Shown here: in pieces, positions 44,145 through 53,145 of the stretch
Position numbering within the stretch: position 1 is the first letter of the stretch
Layout: each line of letters begins with the position of its first letter
Assembly (NCBI GenBank): GCA_945861275.1
Contig: CAMATZ010000015.1
Span: 39,505-103,504 of the forward strand
Direction of reading: 5' to 3'
DNA length: 64,000 nt
Source of the DNA: Bordetella parapertussis
GTDB lineage: Bacteria; Pseudomonadota; Gammaproteobacteria; Burkholderiales; SG8-41
Position numbers and translations under genes: made by a program
The notes under the pieces: model-generated
What the model was told of the DNA's origin: nothing
The model's input: the letters and a program-made list of their open reading frames with translations, nothing else
Databases searched by the model: none

Positions 44145-45104
44145 ATGGCAATGCTGCATTACCTGCGTTATGTATTCTTGTTCGTAATTGCCCACAGCGC
44201 GGTGGCCGCGTATCCAGAACGCCCGATTCGCTTTATCGTGGCCGCGGTGGCCGGCAGCGCCCCGGATATTACCTCGCGTCTTATCACGGCTGAGATGGCA
44301 ACGCTGCTTGGCCAGCAGTTTGTAGTGGACAACCGTGGTGGCGCTGGCGGCACGCTTGGCATGCCGCTGATCGCCCGCGCCACGGCTGACGGCTATACCG
44401 TCGGCTATGGCAATATTGCCTCGCTGGCCATCGCGCCTGGCGTTTATGCCAAATTGACATACGATCCCATTCGCGACTTTCAGCCCATCGGCCAAATCGC
44501 CGATTCCTACAATATTCTCGCGCTGGCAATGTCGTTGCCGGTGAAGTCGGTAAGCGAACTCATTGATTACGCCAAAAAGAATCCGGGCAAGCTGGTGTAC
44601 GGCGGCGCGTCAGTGGGTTCCACGCAGTATTTGAGCGGGCAACTTTTTAATCAGATGGCGGGAACCCATATACGGGCGGTTTCATTCCTCGGCGCACAGG
44701 TCATTCCCGCCATGGCATTGGGTCAGGTGCACATGACGTTTAATGGCAGCGCGGCGCTGGAACAGTACATCAAAAGCGGGCGCATACGCGGTTTGGCTGT
44801 TACCGGCGCGAAGCGTTTGCCGGCATTTCCCGAGCTGCCGACATTGTCGGAATCAGGACTGCCGGGCTATGAAGTGGTTGCGTGGGGCGGAATTATCGGA
44901 CCAGCCGGGTTGTCTGCAGCCGTGGTCATGCGCTTAAACACCGTGATGAACAAGGTGCTCAAGACGCCGGCGACCATGGAAAAATACGCAATGTTGGGTC
45001 TGGAACCGGTAGGCGGCACGCCCGAGCAATTCCGTGCGCATATCCGAAAGGAAATCGTGAAGTGGGGTGAGATCACGCGCAAGGCGGGTATCAAGCCTCA
45101 GTAA
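44145..45104 (+). CDS. Bug/TctC solute-binding protein
   Basis: The 319-residue protein has a signal peptide (about 1-22, LRYVFLFVIAHSAVAA) and Bug features YPERPIRFIVAAVAGSAPD, VVDNRGGAGGTLG and RATADGYTVGY. It captures an unknown ligand in the periplasm. AGGA lies five bases before the ATG at 44145; a second ATG two codons later is also possible. It is divergent from the three-subunit Mo-hydroxylase and is followed 68 bases later by a D-2-hydroxyacid dehydrogenase gene, so it could feed that enzyme. No membrane subunits are encoded nearby. Confidence 0.9.
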   Translation: MAMLHYLRYVFLFVIAHSAVAAYPERPIRFIVAAVAGSAPDITSRLITAEMATLLGQQFVVDNRGGAGGTLGMPLIARATADGYTVGYGNIASLAIAPGVYAKLTYDPIRDFQPIGQIADSYNILALAMSLPVKSVSELIDYAKKNPGKLVYGGASVGSTQYLSGQLFNQMAGTHIRAVSFLGAQVIPAMALGQVHMTFNGSAALEQYIKSGRIRGLAVTGAKRLPAFPELPTLSESGLPGYEVVAWGGIIGPAGLSAAVVMRLNTVMNKVLKTPATMEKYAMLGLEPVGGTPEQFRAHIRKEIVKWGEITRKAGIKPQ

Positions 45105-45172
45105 TTGCGGAGCACGCATGCGCAGTACCGGCGGCGGCAGGGAATGAACGCCTGCCGTGTCATAATTACATT

Positions 45173-46159
45173 ATGAAAATCGCAATCCTCAACGACTATC
45201 TGCGCCGCTCACACGTCTCGGCTGATTGGTCGAACATTGCCAGGACTTGCGACATCACCGTGTTCGACTACGCCATTGCAGCAGAGGACGCTGCGCGCAC
45301 GCTGGCGCCGTTTGACATCATCTGCACCTTGCGCGAGCGCATGCCTATTTCGCGTGAGTTGATTGCGCAATTGCCGAATCTCAAAATGATTGCGGTTACC
45401 GGCCTTTACAATCGCACGCTGGACGTCGCGGCGGCCAGTGAGCGCGGCATCGTGGTGTCGTTTACCGAATTGCGCGGCACCTATCGCAAAGCCACCTGCG
45501 AACTGACCTGGGGATTGATGCTTGCCGTGGCGCGCCATATTCCTTTTGAAGCGAACAGGATGCGTCAGGGCGGCTGGCAGAACACTGCCGGCTTCGTGCT
45601 GGCCGGGCGCACGCTGGGCTTGCTGGGTTTAGGACGGCAGGGGCGCTACATGGTGCCCGTGGCAAAGGCGTTCGGGATGGAGGTCATCGCGTGGAGCCAG
45701 AATCTCACCGCGGAATATGCTGCTCAGCATGGTGTGCGGCGGGTGGAAAAAGATGAATTGTTCAGGACCGCCGACGTGTTGTCAGTGCATCTGGTGTTGG
45801 GTGAACGATCACGCGGACTGGTTGGTGCGCGCGAACTGGCGCTGATGAAATCTTCTGCGATATTGGTCAACGCTGCGCGCGGCCCCATCATCGACGAAAA
45901 CGCGCTGATCGCCGCATTGCGCGAGGAACGCATCGCCGGCGCCGGACTGGATGTTTTTTCGCACGAGCCGTTGCCGGATGACAGCCCTTTGCGGTCGCTG
46001 CCCAATGTGGTGCTGACGCCGCATCAGGGACACAATGTGCAGGAATTTTTTCAGGTAGCCTACGCCGATGTGGTGGAAAACATCAGTGCATTCCTCAACG
46101 GCAAGCCGATACGGTTGCTGACGGCTGAACGCAACGCAAGCACCGTGCAGGCGATTTAA
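45173..46159 (+). CDS. D-2-hydroxyacid dehydrogenase family protein
   Basis: The 328-residue NAD-dependent enzyme shows the D-isomer family plan. The Rossmann site is LGLLGLGRQGRYMVP at about 142-156. Conserved Arg and Glu follow in VNAARGPIIDEN and GAGLDVFSHEPLP, and the catalytic His is in TPHQGHN. Members reduce or oxidise D-2-hydroxyacids such as glycerate, lactate or phosphoglycerate; no extra ACT domain is present, so it is not SerA-like. The Bug genes on both sides suggest uptake of a hydroxy or oxo acid. The start is an ATG at 45173 preceded by only weak purines. Confidence 0.88.
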   Translation: MKIAILNDYLRRSHVSADWSNIARTCDITVFDYAIAAEDAARTLAPFDIICTLRERMPISRELIAQLPNLKMIAVTGLYNRTLDVAAASERGIVVSFTELRGTYRKATCELTWGLMLAVARHIPFEANRMRQGGWQNTAGFVLAGRTLGLLGLGRQGRYMVPVAKAFGMEVIAWSQNLTAEYAAQHGVRRVEKDELFRTADVLSVHLVLGERSRGLVGARELALMKSSAILVNAARGPIIDENALIAALREERIAGAGLDVFSHEPLPDDSPLRSLPNVVLTPHQGHNVQEFFQVAYADVVENISAFLNGKPIRLLTAERNASTVQAI

Positions 46160-46170
46160 GCGTCAAAAAT

Positions 46171-47139
46171 ATGCATACAAACTATCTTTCAATTACAGTA
46201 AACGCCATTGCTGCCGCTGTGCTTGTAACCGCATATGCGGCAGCGGTGGCGCAGCCGCTGCCACCCTATCCGCGGAAACCGATACGCCTGATCGTCGGCT
46301 TCCCGCCGGGCGGCAACGCGGATGCTTCATCGCGCCTGATCGCGGCGCGCATGGGCGAGGCGCTGGGCACTACCTTTGTGATTGAGAACCGCGGCGGCGC
46401 CGGTGGTAGTGTGGCGACGCAAATCGCGGCGCGCGCGCCCGCTGACGGTTACACGCTGCTGTGGTCCAGCCCCGGCGCGCTCACCATCAATCGCATTCTC
46501 GAAAAAAACCTGCAGTACGACCCCGATACCGCGTTCAATCCGGTGGGCCGCACCTTTACATTTTGCAATGCCTTGATCATGCGGCAGGATTCGCCGGTGG
46601 CTACGCTGGCGCAATTTCTGGCACTGGCAAAAGACAAGCAGGGGCAATTGCAATATGGCTCGCAGGGCGTTGGCTCGGCGGGGAACCTGTCGGGGCAGAT
46701 GCTGCAAAACCTTACCGGTGTGGTGTTGACTCATATTCCCTACAAAGGTGGCGGCGAACTTATTACTGCGGTAATCGGCGGCGAGTTGCCCGTGGCATTT
46801 GTGAGTACGCTAGGCGCGGGCAGCATGCGCAGCCGGCTGCGGGTGCTTGCAGTGACCAGTGCGCAGCGCGATCCCAGTTTGCCTGATGTGCCGTCCATGC
46901 AGGAAGCGGGCGTGAAGAACTACGATGCGTCGTTCTGGTTCGGCGTGATGGTGCCTGCGGGTACACCGGCGGTGATAGTGAGCCGGCTGAACAAGGAATT
47001 GCACGCCGCGCTTGCGGATCCCGAAGTGGTGCGGATCGCGCGCAGTCAGGGCTTGAATCCTGCGCCGAGCACGCCACAGGCGTTCGCGGCCATCATCAAA
47101 GCCGACTATGAGAAATGGAAAAAAGTGATCGGACGTTGA
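46171..47139 (+). CDS. Bug/TctC solute-binding protein
   Basis: The 322-residue protein has a signal peptide ending near AVAQP (about 25) and Bug motifs YPRKPIRLIVGFPPGGNADA, VIENRGGAGGSV and RAPADGYTLLW. It begins 11 bases after the hydroxyacid dehydrogenase stop, so the three plus-strand genes at 44.1-47.1 kb are probably one unit of the order binding protein, dehydrogenase, binding protein. The ligand is not known. TctA and TctB genes are absent. The ATG at 46171 lies behind a poor ribosome site, and translational coupling is likely. Confidence 0.9.
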   Translation: MHTNYLSITVNAIAAAVLVTAYAAAVAQPLPPYPRKPIRLIVGFPPGGNADASSRLIAARMGEALGTTFVIENRGGAGGSVATQIAARAPADGYTLLWSSPGALTINRILEKNLQYDPDTAFNPVGRTFTFCNALIMRQDSPVATLAQFLALAKDKQGQLQYGSQGVGSAGNLSGQMLQNLTGVVLTHIPYKGGGELITAVIGGELPVAFVSTLGAGSMRSRLRVLAVTSAQRDPSLPDVPSMQEAGVKNYDASFWFGVMVPAGTPAVIVSRLNKELHAALADPEVVRIARSQGLNPAPSTPQAFAAIIKADYEKWKKVIGR

Positions 47140-47198
47140 TCAACGTGCGACGCTTGACCCAGCAGCTAGGCTGACGTAATCTAGAGGCTAAGTTGTTG

Positions 47199-47217
47199 AT
47201 ATAACTATTTGTTTTTA
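47199..47217 (-). repeat. AT-rich dispersed motif, copy 6
   Basis: On the minus strand it reads TAAAAACAAATAGTTATAT. It ends ten bases before the ATG of the plus-strand xdhC-like gene, so it is in opposite orientation to the gene. Confidence 0.6.
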
Positions 47218-47227
47218 AAGGACTTTT

Positions 47228-48229
47228 ATGGACAGCGTAGACCTGCAAGTGCTCAAATCCGCGTGCGCCTGGATGAAGTCCGGGCATCGCGTGGTGTTGG
47301 TGACGGTGGTGAAAACCTGGGGTTCGGCGCCACGGCCCATCGGTGCGCTGACGGCGATACGCGACGATGGCATGCTCGAAGGCTCGGTATCGGGCGGTTG
47401 CATCGAGGACGATATGATTCTGCGCGTGCGCAATCATGACCTGGTGCAGGACAAGCCGGTCACCACGCAGTACGGCGTTTCCGCCGAGGAAGCCTCACGC
47501 TTCGGTCTTCCCTGCGGCGGCACGCTGGAACTGGTGCTGGAGCCGCTAAAGGCCGAAAGCGGACTGGATAAACTGCTGGCACATGTGGAACGCCACGAGT
47601 TGGTAAAGCGCACGCTGGATATGGATAGCGGCCTTGCCACTATAGAATCCGCAGTGAATTCGGATCAACTTACGTTTGACGGAAAGCGTTTCGTTACCGT
47701 GCACGGTCCGCGCTGGCGTCTGCTGATCATCGGCGCGGGTCAGTTGTCGAAGTACCTTGCGCAAATGGGGCAGGCCCTCGACTACAACGTCGTGGTATGC
47801 GATCCACGCGAAGAATACACTGAGGGCTGGGATGTTCCGGGCGTGGAAATCATGCGCGGCATGCCCGACGACGTAGTGACCGAACTTAATCTCGATGGTC
47901 ACAGCGCCGTGGTGACGCTCACGCACGACCCCAAGCTCGACGACATGGCGCTGCTGGAAGCGCTGAAATCCCCCGCGTTTTACATCGGTGCTATCGGTTC
48001 CAAAAAGAACAACGATGCGCGGCGTGAACGTCTGGCGGAATTTGACTTGTCGGCGGGTGAGATCGCGCGCCTGCGCGGGCCGGTGGGCCTCAAAATCGGC
48101 AGCAAAACGCCGCCGGAAATTGCCATCGCCATCCTCGCGGAGATGACGGCAGTAAAAAACGGCGCGAAAATTGTAGAAACCGTGGAACTGCCGAAGGCCA
48201 CCGTGGCTGGCTGTACTGTGGTTTCGTAA
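47228..48229 (+). CDS. XdhC/CoxF-type molybdenum cofactor insertion protein
   Basis: The 333-residue protein belongs to the XdhC/CoxI family. The N-terminal domain has VVLVTVVKTWGSAPRPIGA and SGGCIEDDMI. The C-terminal Rossmann domain has LLIIGAGQLSKYLAQMGQ and YIGAIGSKKNNDARR. XdhC proteins bind and sulfurate the molybdenum cofactor and hand it to xanthine dehydrogenase-type enzymes. The clients are most likely the two Mo-hydroxylases at 35-44 kb. A ribosome site AAAGGA is seven bases before the ATG. The AT-rich motif upstream is shared with the IorA-like gene, which could mean joint control; that is inference. Confidence 0.9.
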   Translation: MDSVDLQVLKSACAWMKSGHRVVLVTVVKTWGSAPRPIGALTAIRDDGMLEGSVSGGCIEDDMILRVRNHDLVQDKPVTTQYGVSAEEASRFGLPCGGTLELVLEPLKAESGLDKLLAHVERHELVKRTLDMDSGLATIESAVNSDQLTFDGKRFVTVHGPRWRLLIIGAGQLSKYLAQMGQALDYNVVVCDPREEYTEGWDVPGVEIMRGMPDDVVTELNLDGHSAVVTLTHDPKLDDMALLEALKSPAFYIGAIGSKKNNDARRERLAEFDLSAGEIARLRGPVGLKIGSKTPPEIAIAILAEMTAVKNGAKIVETVELPKATVAGCTVVS

Positions 48230-48235
48230 AAGGCA

Positions 48236-48931
48236 ATGGGGCTTCACCACCGCAGCGTGAAGCCCTTCGTTCTTGTTGCTGTCCTGCTGTTCGCCGCGCC
48301 GTTCGCGGCGCAACCGCAGGAACCAGATGTCATCGCCAACGGCGTTTTTCTGGTGGCGCAACCGTCGCTGACCGAACCCACGTTCCAGCGCACCGTTATT
48401 TTGATCACGCAGCCGCCGCGCATGGGGCCGCTGGGCGTGATCATCAACCGTCGCACTGGGACGCCGTTGAGCGAGATTTATCCAAAACACCAGCAGCTCG
48501 CGGCACAGCAACAGCCGCTCCATTTTGGCGGCCCGGTGCAGCCGCAAGGCGTGCTGTTTCTGGTGCGCGCGGAAACGCCGCCGCCGCGTGCGCTACGCGT
48601 GCTGCAGGATGTGTATCTGATGAGCGATGCGGATTGGGTGAACGGCGCACTGGACGATGACAACGCGCTTAGCGCAGTGCGCGCCTACGCCGGTTATTCC
48701 GCTTGGGCGCCGGGTCAATTGCGCAATGAACTGGCGCGCCAGGGCTGGTATATTTTGCCGGCCGACAGCACAACCATCTTCGACAAAAATCCCGATGAAA
48801 TCTGGGCGGAGTTATTTAAGCGCGCTGTGCTGCGTCCTGCACATGAAATAATACTCAATAAAAACAATAGGTTACATATCATTTCTAAATCAGCGATTGC
48901 GGCCGGGTCATCCCGCCCCGATATGCGCTAA
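48236..48931 (+). CDS. YqgE/AlgH family protein with signal peptide
   Basis: The 231-residue protein contains the YqgE/AlgH (UPF0301) domain: GVFLVAQPSLTEPTFQRTVI is close to the family's FLxAxPxLxDPxFxRTV start. Most UPF0301 proteins are cytoplasmic and begin directly with this domain. Here a hydrophobic stretch (VKPFVLVAVLLFAAPFAAQP, residues about 8-27) forms a likely signal peptide, so the protein may be periplasmic. Function of the family is not settled. It starts six bases after xdhC, which suggests co-transcription. The C-terminal end carries extra residues and overlaps a copy of the AT-rich motif. Confidence 0.82.
   Translation: MGLHHRSVKPFVLVAVLLFAAPFAAQPQEPDVIANGVFLVAQPSLTEPTFQRTVILITQPPRMGPLGVIINRRTGTPLSEIYPKHQQLAAQQQPLHFGGPVQPQGVLFLVRAETPPPRALRVLQDVYLMSDADWVNGALDDDNALSAVRAYAGYSAWAPGQLRNELARQGWYILPADSTTIFDKNPDEIWAELFKRAVLRPAHEIILNKNNRLHIISKSAIAAGSSRPDMR
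48859..48877 (+). repeat. AT-rich dispersed motif, variant copy 7
   Basis: The sequence TAAAAACAATAGGTTACAT keeps the TAAAAACAA and TTACAT blocks of the consensus. It lies within the last codons of the YqgE/AlgH gene. Confidence 0.45.
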
Positions 48932-49017
48932 CGTGTGTAACGGATCTGCAGGCAGGAGAGACGCCACGGCACGTGTGTCGCGAATTGCGACCATGAACGT
49001 GGCGTCTCTTCCCGCCT

Positions 49018-49075
49018 GCGGCCCCCTCGCTGCGCTCTCCCCAACCCTTCTCCCGGGGGGAGAGCGAAGCGAGGG
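49018..49075. repeat. C/G-rich intergenic inverted repeat, copy D
   Basis: The block CCCCCTCGCTGCGCTCTCCC pairs with GGGGAGAGCGAAGCGAGGG around CCAACCCTTCTCC. It lies upstream of the M48 protease gene and is related to copies A-C. Confidence 0.7.
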
Positions 49076-49135
49076 TGGCGAAGCCGGGAGCGTCGAGTCC
49101 CCGCCCGCGCGGGGAGGTTCATGGGTGGGTAACGG

Positions 49136-49981
49136 ATGAAAAACAAATTCGTGTTGTGCCTGCTGCTGACGGCAGCGTGCGGCGCGCTGGCCAAGGATGA
49201 GCCGAAGGAAGATGGCGTAAAAGTCAGCAAGTCCTCTGCACTGCGCAATCTGGTTCCCGCCGAAGGGTTGGAGAAACAGGCCGCGCTGCAATACACGGAA
49301 CTCAAGCAGCAAGTGGCCGCGAAAAAAGCACTGGCGCCTGATAACGCTCCGGAACTAGTGCGGCTGCGCACAATCGCCAAGCGCATTATTCCGTACGCCA
49401 CGCGCTTCAATCCGCGCGCGGCGAAATGGCAGTGGGAGGTGAATCTGATCGGCTCCAACCAGATCAACGCCTTTTGCATGCCCGGTGGAAAAATCGCGTT
49501 CTACACCGGCATCCTGCGCACGCTGAAACTCACCGACGACGAAGTGGCGATGGTGATGGGCCATGAAATCGCGCACGCGCTGCGCGAGCATGCGCGTGAG
49601 CAGGCAGGGAAAAATACCCTGACCAAGCTCGGCGCGGTGGGTTTGTCGATCGCCACGGGTGGCAAGTACGACGGACTGGTCCATACCGGTGCAAACTTGT
49701 TGTCGCTGAGTTATTCGCGCAGCAACGAAACCGACGCTGATCTGGTGGGCATGGATATCGCAGCGCGCGCCGGCTATGACCCGCGTGCGGGCGTGACGCT
49801 GTGGCAAAAAATGAGCGCCGCCAGCAAAGGCGCGCCACCACAATGGATGTCCACGCATCCGTCGGGGCCGAGCCGCATCAAGGAAATTCAGGCACACCTG
49901 AAAGAAGCGCTGCCGCTCTACGAGCGTGCAGAAAAGCCCAAGCCTCGGGTGCCGCCGGTCGCGCAAGCTGCCCGGCCCTGA
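49136..49981 (+). CDS. M48 family metalloprotease
   Basis: The 281-residue exported protein has a signal peptide (KFVLCLLLTAACGALA) with a weak lipobox-like Cys at about 15. The zinc motif is HEIAH at 143-147 (GHEIAHALREHAREQ), and the third ligand Glu probably lies in SNETDADLVG. The C-terminal MSTHPSGPSRIKEIQ segment is typical of YggG/LoiP and BepA-like periplasmic proteases. It degrades or tests folded outer-membrane or periplasmic proteins, as known for relatives. It stands alone between the YqgE gene and the aspartate dehydrogenase gene, on the same strand as both. Confidence 0.9.
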   Translation: MKNKFVLCLLLTAACGALAKDEPKEDGVKVSKSSALRNLVPAEGLEKQAALQYTELKQQVAAKKALAPDNAPELVRLRTIAKRIIPYATRFNPRAAKWQWEVNLIGSNQINAFCMPGGKIAFYTGILRTLKLTDDEVAMVMGHEIAHALREHAREQAGKNTLTKLGAVGLSIATGGKYDGLVHTGANLLSLSYSRSNETDADLVGMDIAARAGYDPRAGVTLWQKMSAASKGAPPQWMSTHPSGPSRIKEIQAHLKEALPLYERAEKPKPRVPPVAQAARP

Positions 49982-50050
49982 AGTCTGCCGCGCCACCCCA
50001 TCGGCGCCGTCAATCGCTGTACAATTGCGCCAACTGGCAGAGAAAACCTA

Positions 50051-50866
50051 ATGCGCGTAGCCATCATCGGCGGCGGTACCATCGCCACCTTATTCATCGA
50101 ACACATTCATCGCGGCGATCTGGACGATGCGCAAGTGGTTGCGCTGGTCGGACGCGGCGATGCGTCGCGCGGCAAGCCGCTCGCGCTCGGGCATGGCATC
50201 GCCTACGTCACCACGCTCGAAGAACTGCTCGCGCAACAGCCTGAAGTGGTGGTCGAAGCCGCTTCGCACGAAGCCGTGCGTGAGTTCGGCGAAGCGTTGC
50301 TCAATCGGGGGATTGCGTTGATCGTGCTGTCGGGCGGGGCATTGTGCGATGATGCCTTGCGCACCCGGCTGGAGCGTGCCGCGCATGCCACTGGTGCGCT
50401 GCTCTACGTGCCGTCGGGCGGCATCGGCGCGCTGGACGCGCTAAAGGCCGCGGCCTTGTCGGGTATGGATTCCGTCACCATCTCCGTGGCCAAGCCGCCG
50501 GTGGCGTGGAAAGGCATACCCTACGTTGAACGCCTCGGCATCGATTTGAATGGGTTGCAGGAAGCGGTGGTGTTGTTTGACGGCACCGCGCGCGAAGGCG
50601 TGCCGCATTTTCCGGCGAACGTGAACATTGCTGCCGTGCTGAGTTTATCCGGCATCGGCTTTGACCGCACAAGATTGAAAGTGATTGCCGATCCGTCATT
50701 AACCGACAATACCCATCACATCGAAATGCGCGGCAAGACCGGCAACATCAGCATCAAGTTCGAGAACGTGCCATCACCGGACAATCCGAAAACGTCCTGG
50801 CTCGCCTGTTACAGCGCACTGGCGGCGTTAAAGTATGCGAAGTCGCCAGTGCGCTATGGGACGTAA
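50051..50866 (+). CDS. nadX: L-aspartate dehydrogenase
   Basis: The 271-residue enzyme has a Rossmann start MRVAIIGGGTIATLFIEHI and the aspartate dehydrogenase domain with EAASHEAVREFG, LYVPSGGIGALDAL and DGTAREGVPHFPANVN. The catalytic His222 is in NTHHIEMRG. It oxidises L-aspartate to iminoaspartate, the first step of NAD synthesis when NadX replaces NadB; the same enzyme is also used in polyhydroxyalkanoate pathways in some beta-proteobacteria. Its facing neighbour is NAD synthetase, so a NAD role is plausible. It lies 69 bases after the M48 gene. Confidence 0.92.
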   Translation: MRVAIIGGGTIATLFIEHIHRGDLDDAQVVALVGRGDASRGKPLALGHGIAYVTTLEELLAQQPEVVVEAASHEAVREFGEALLNRGIALIVLSGGALCDDALRTRLERAAHATGALLYVPSGGIGALDALKAAALSGMDSVTISVAKPPVAWKGIPYVERLGIDLNGLQEAVVLFDGTAREGVPHFPANVNIAAVLSLSGIGFDRTRLKVIADPSLTDNTHHIEMRGKTGNISIKFENVPSPDNPKTSWLACYSALAALKYAKSPVRYGT

Positions 50867-50892
50867 ACCGCCGGCTGGACCCACATTCGGGC

Positions 50893-51723
50893 TCAATCGT
50901 AAATAGTTGGTATGGCTAAACGCTTATGTTGGGTCGCTTTATAAATCCCCACCAGCTTGTCTTCAATCGCCTGACTGACGACCTTGCCTTCCAGAAAATC
51001 GTCAATTTGTTCGTAGGTCAGGCCCAATGCCACTTCATCTTCCAGCAAGGGTTTGTTGTCTTCGAGGTCGGCGGTTGGCGCCTTTAGCACCAAACTTCTG
51101 GGCGCCCCAAGGTAGGATGCCAATTGACGCACTTGACGTTTGTTCAGGCCAAACAAAGGCGCCAAATCGCACGCGCCATCACCCCACTTGGTGTAAAAAC
51201 CGGTGATGTTTTCGGCGCAATGATCCGTGCCAACCACCAAGCCTCCGACTAATCCTGCCACTTCATACTGGGCGATCATGCGCATGCGCGCTTTCACATT
51301 GCCTTTAACAAAATCCGCTTTAGCGGCGTCAGGCATGGGCAGGCCCGCTTCTGCAGTGGCCGCCAGGGTGGCATTGTGTACACCGTCAACGCCTTGATGC
51401 ACGTTGACCGTGACCAGTTTAGATGGCTGGATGAACTTGCAAGCTATCTGCGCTTCGTCCTCATCTTTTTGCACCTGATAAGGTAAACGCACCGCAATGA
51501 ACTGATAACCGCCGCCGGGCGTTTCGCGGTTCAAACTGTCTACCGCCAGCTGGCACAAGCGCCCAGCCGTCGAAGAATCCACGCCGCCGCTGATCCCCAG
51601 CACCAACGCTTTGCAGCGGGCTTGTTTCAATTTGGCCTGGATAAACGCCACGCGGCGCTGGACTTCGAACGCAGGCTCAATGGCCGCCAGCACTTTCATT
51701 TCCTGCAAGATTTGCGCTTTCAT
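50893..51723 (-). CDS. nadE: NAD synthetase, ammonia-dependent
   Basis: The 276-residue enzyme makes NAD from nicotinic acid adenine dinucleotide, ATP and ammonia, the last step of NAD synthesis. The PP-loop SGGVDSS is at 45-51, followed by [18 protein letters not shown] and [21 protein letters not shown]. It has no N-terminal nitrilase domain, so it uses free ammonia like the E. coli enzyme. Base composition is a little less GC-rich than the neighbours, which may reflect acquisition. It is convergent with nadX. The ATG at 51721-51723 has a weak GTGGA site; a GTG four codons upstream is an alternative start. Confidence 0.95.
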   Translation of the reverse strand: MKAQILQEMKVLAAIEPAFEVQRRVAFIQAKLKQARCKALVLGISGGVDSSTAGRLCQLAVDSLNRETPGGGYQFIAVRLPYQVQKDEDEAQIACKFIQPSKLVTVNVHQGVDGVHNATLAATAEAGLPMPDAAKADFVKGNVKARMRMIAQYEVAGLVGGLVVGTDHCAENITGFYTKWGDGACDLAPLFGLNKRQVRQLASYLGAPRSLVLKAPTADLEDNKPLLEDEVALGLTYEQIDDFLEGKVVSQAIEDKLVGIYKATQHKRLAIPTIYD

Positions 51724-51786
51724 CGAAAATTCCACTTACGAGTATTGGAGTCTATTATTATCGCACTATGGCACAGTGTTGACGCG

Positions 51787-52995
51787 TCAAAACCCATACA
51801 ACGCCGCATGCCCCTGATTCGCAATCGCCTGTGACGCACGCAGCAGGCAAAGCTGATTGGTGCCGTCCGAATGCAAAAAGCTTGACGCATCGCGCAGATA
51901 CTTTTCAACCGGATGCTCGTGCATGATCGATGCGCCGCCCAGAATTTCCCCGGCTAAACGGCAGCATTCAAAAGCAGTTTCCGAGGCGTTGACCTTGGCC
52001 AGCAAACCCAGCGCGCGCGCTTCTGGCAGTTTGCGGTCGGCAAGCCATGCGGCTTTCCAGATTTGCAGGCGCGCGGCGTCGAGCTTCATCGCCATGATGC
52101 CGAGCATCATCGCCACCGCTTGCTGTTCGACTATCGGTTTGCCGCCTTGCACACGCTTTTTCGCGTAATCGAGTGCGTACTCGTACGCGGCGCGGCCCAC
52201 GCCCAGCGCAGTGGCGGCGGCCTCGGCCTTGCTGCCCCACATAAAATCGCTGCGTAAGCGGCCGAGCAGGCCTTCGCCTACCAGCATATTGCTCGCCGGC
52301 ACGCGGCAATTCTCGAAGTGGAATGTGCCATTGGTGGCGAGGCGCTGGCTGCTTTTTTCATGGAAGAATCCCGCGCGAAATCCCGGCGTATCCGAAGGCA
52401 CAACAAAGATGCTGCCGCCTTCACGCAGCGTTTTTTGCGGGTCGGTGCGCGCGACCACGAAATAGAGCTTGGCCATGCCACCGTTCGAGACATAACGCTT
52501 GGTGCCGTTGATCACGTAGTCGTCGCCGTCACGCACCGCCGTGGTTTTGAAATCGATATCGGGCGAGTCGTAAAACCCCTGATGATCGGAACCGGCGCCG
52601 GGCTCGGTGATCGCAATCGCGGTAGTAGCCTCAGGGTCGGCGACGAATTTCGGTATGAAGCGTTGCTGCTGCTCGGCGTTCATCGCTGCACTGAATAGAT
52701 GCGACATTTTCCAGCACTGATCCATGATCACCGCGAAGCCCAGATCACCGGCCGCAAGTTCTTCGCCGACCAGACACAGGGTAAAAATATCGCTGCCAGC
52801 GCCGCCAAATGATGCGGGCACGCCCAGCGTGCGTATGCCCTGTTTGTCGGCTTCGCGTATCCAGTCCCACGGTATGCGCTCGGCTGCGGTGGGCAGCCGG
52901 TCGCGACGCATCACATCGGGCTTGATAATGTTTTCGGTGAATTCACGCGCGCGATTGCGCCAGCGTTGTTGGTCTTGCGTGAGGGAGAAATCCAT
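51787..52995 (-). CDS. Acyl-CoA dehydrogenase
   Basis: The 402-residue flavoprotein is a third member of the acyl-CoA dehydrogenase family here. It starts MDFSLTQDQQRWRNRAREF, has the FAD segment AIAITEPGAGSDHQGF and NGTKRYVSNGGMAKLYF, and ends with RLAGEILGGASIMHEHPVEKYLRDA. In the segment for the medium-chain catalytic Glu it reads FLHSDGTNQL, so an Asp may replace the Glu. It stands alone, 63 bases upstream of nadE on the same strand. Substrate is not known. The start ATG is at 52993-52995. Confidence 0.88.
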   Translation of the reverse strand: MDFSLTQDQQRWRNRAREFTENIIKPDVMRRDRLPTAAERIPWDWIREADKQGIRTLGVPASFGGAGSDIFTLCLVGEELAAGDLGFAVIMDQCWKMSHLFSAAMNAEQQQRFIPKFVADPEATTAIAITEPGAGSDHQGFYDSPDIDFKTTAVRDGDDYVINGTKRYVSNGGMAKLYFVVARTDPQKTLREGGSIFVVPSDTPGFRAGFFHEKSSQRLATNGTFHFENCRVPASNMLVGEGLLGRLRSDFMWGSKAEAAATALGVGRAAYEYALDYAKKRVQGGKPIVEQQAVAMMLGIMAMKLDAARLQIWKAAWLADRKLPEARALGLLAKVNASETAFECCRLAGEILGGASIMHEHPVEKYLRDASSFLHSDGTNQLCLLRASQAIANQGHAALYGF

Positions 52996-53078
52996 ATTGG
53001 CGTGTAGTAGTGGTTGATACGTATCGTATTGTTATTAATGAACGATTATCAGATGCTTCGCATGCGTGATCGAACTGG

Positions 53079-53098
53079 GTTCCAGCTTCCGCTGGAAC
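53079..53098. repeat. Short palindrome related to the 41074 element
   Basis: The sequence GTTCCAGCTTCCGCTGGAAC has 8-base arms around a 4-base loop and belongs to the dispersed family of TTCCxGC..GCxGGAA elements. It lies between an acyl-CoA dehydrogenase start and a Bug stop. Confidence 0.65.
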
Positions 53099-53145
53099 GA
53101 CGAGGTTAGTATATTGACCTGCATACAAGTCTGGTGAATCGCAAG

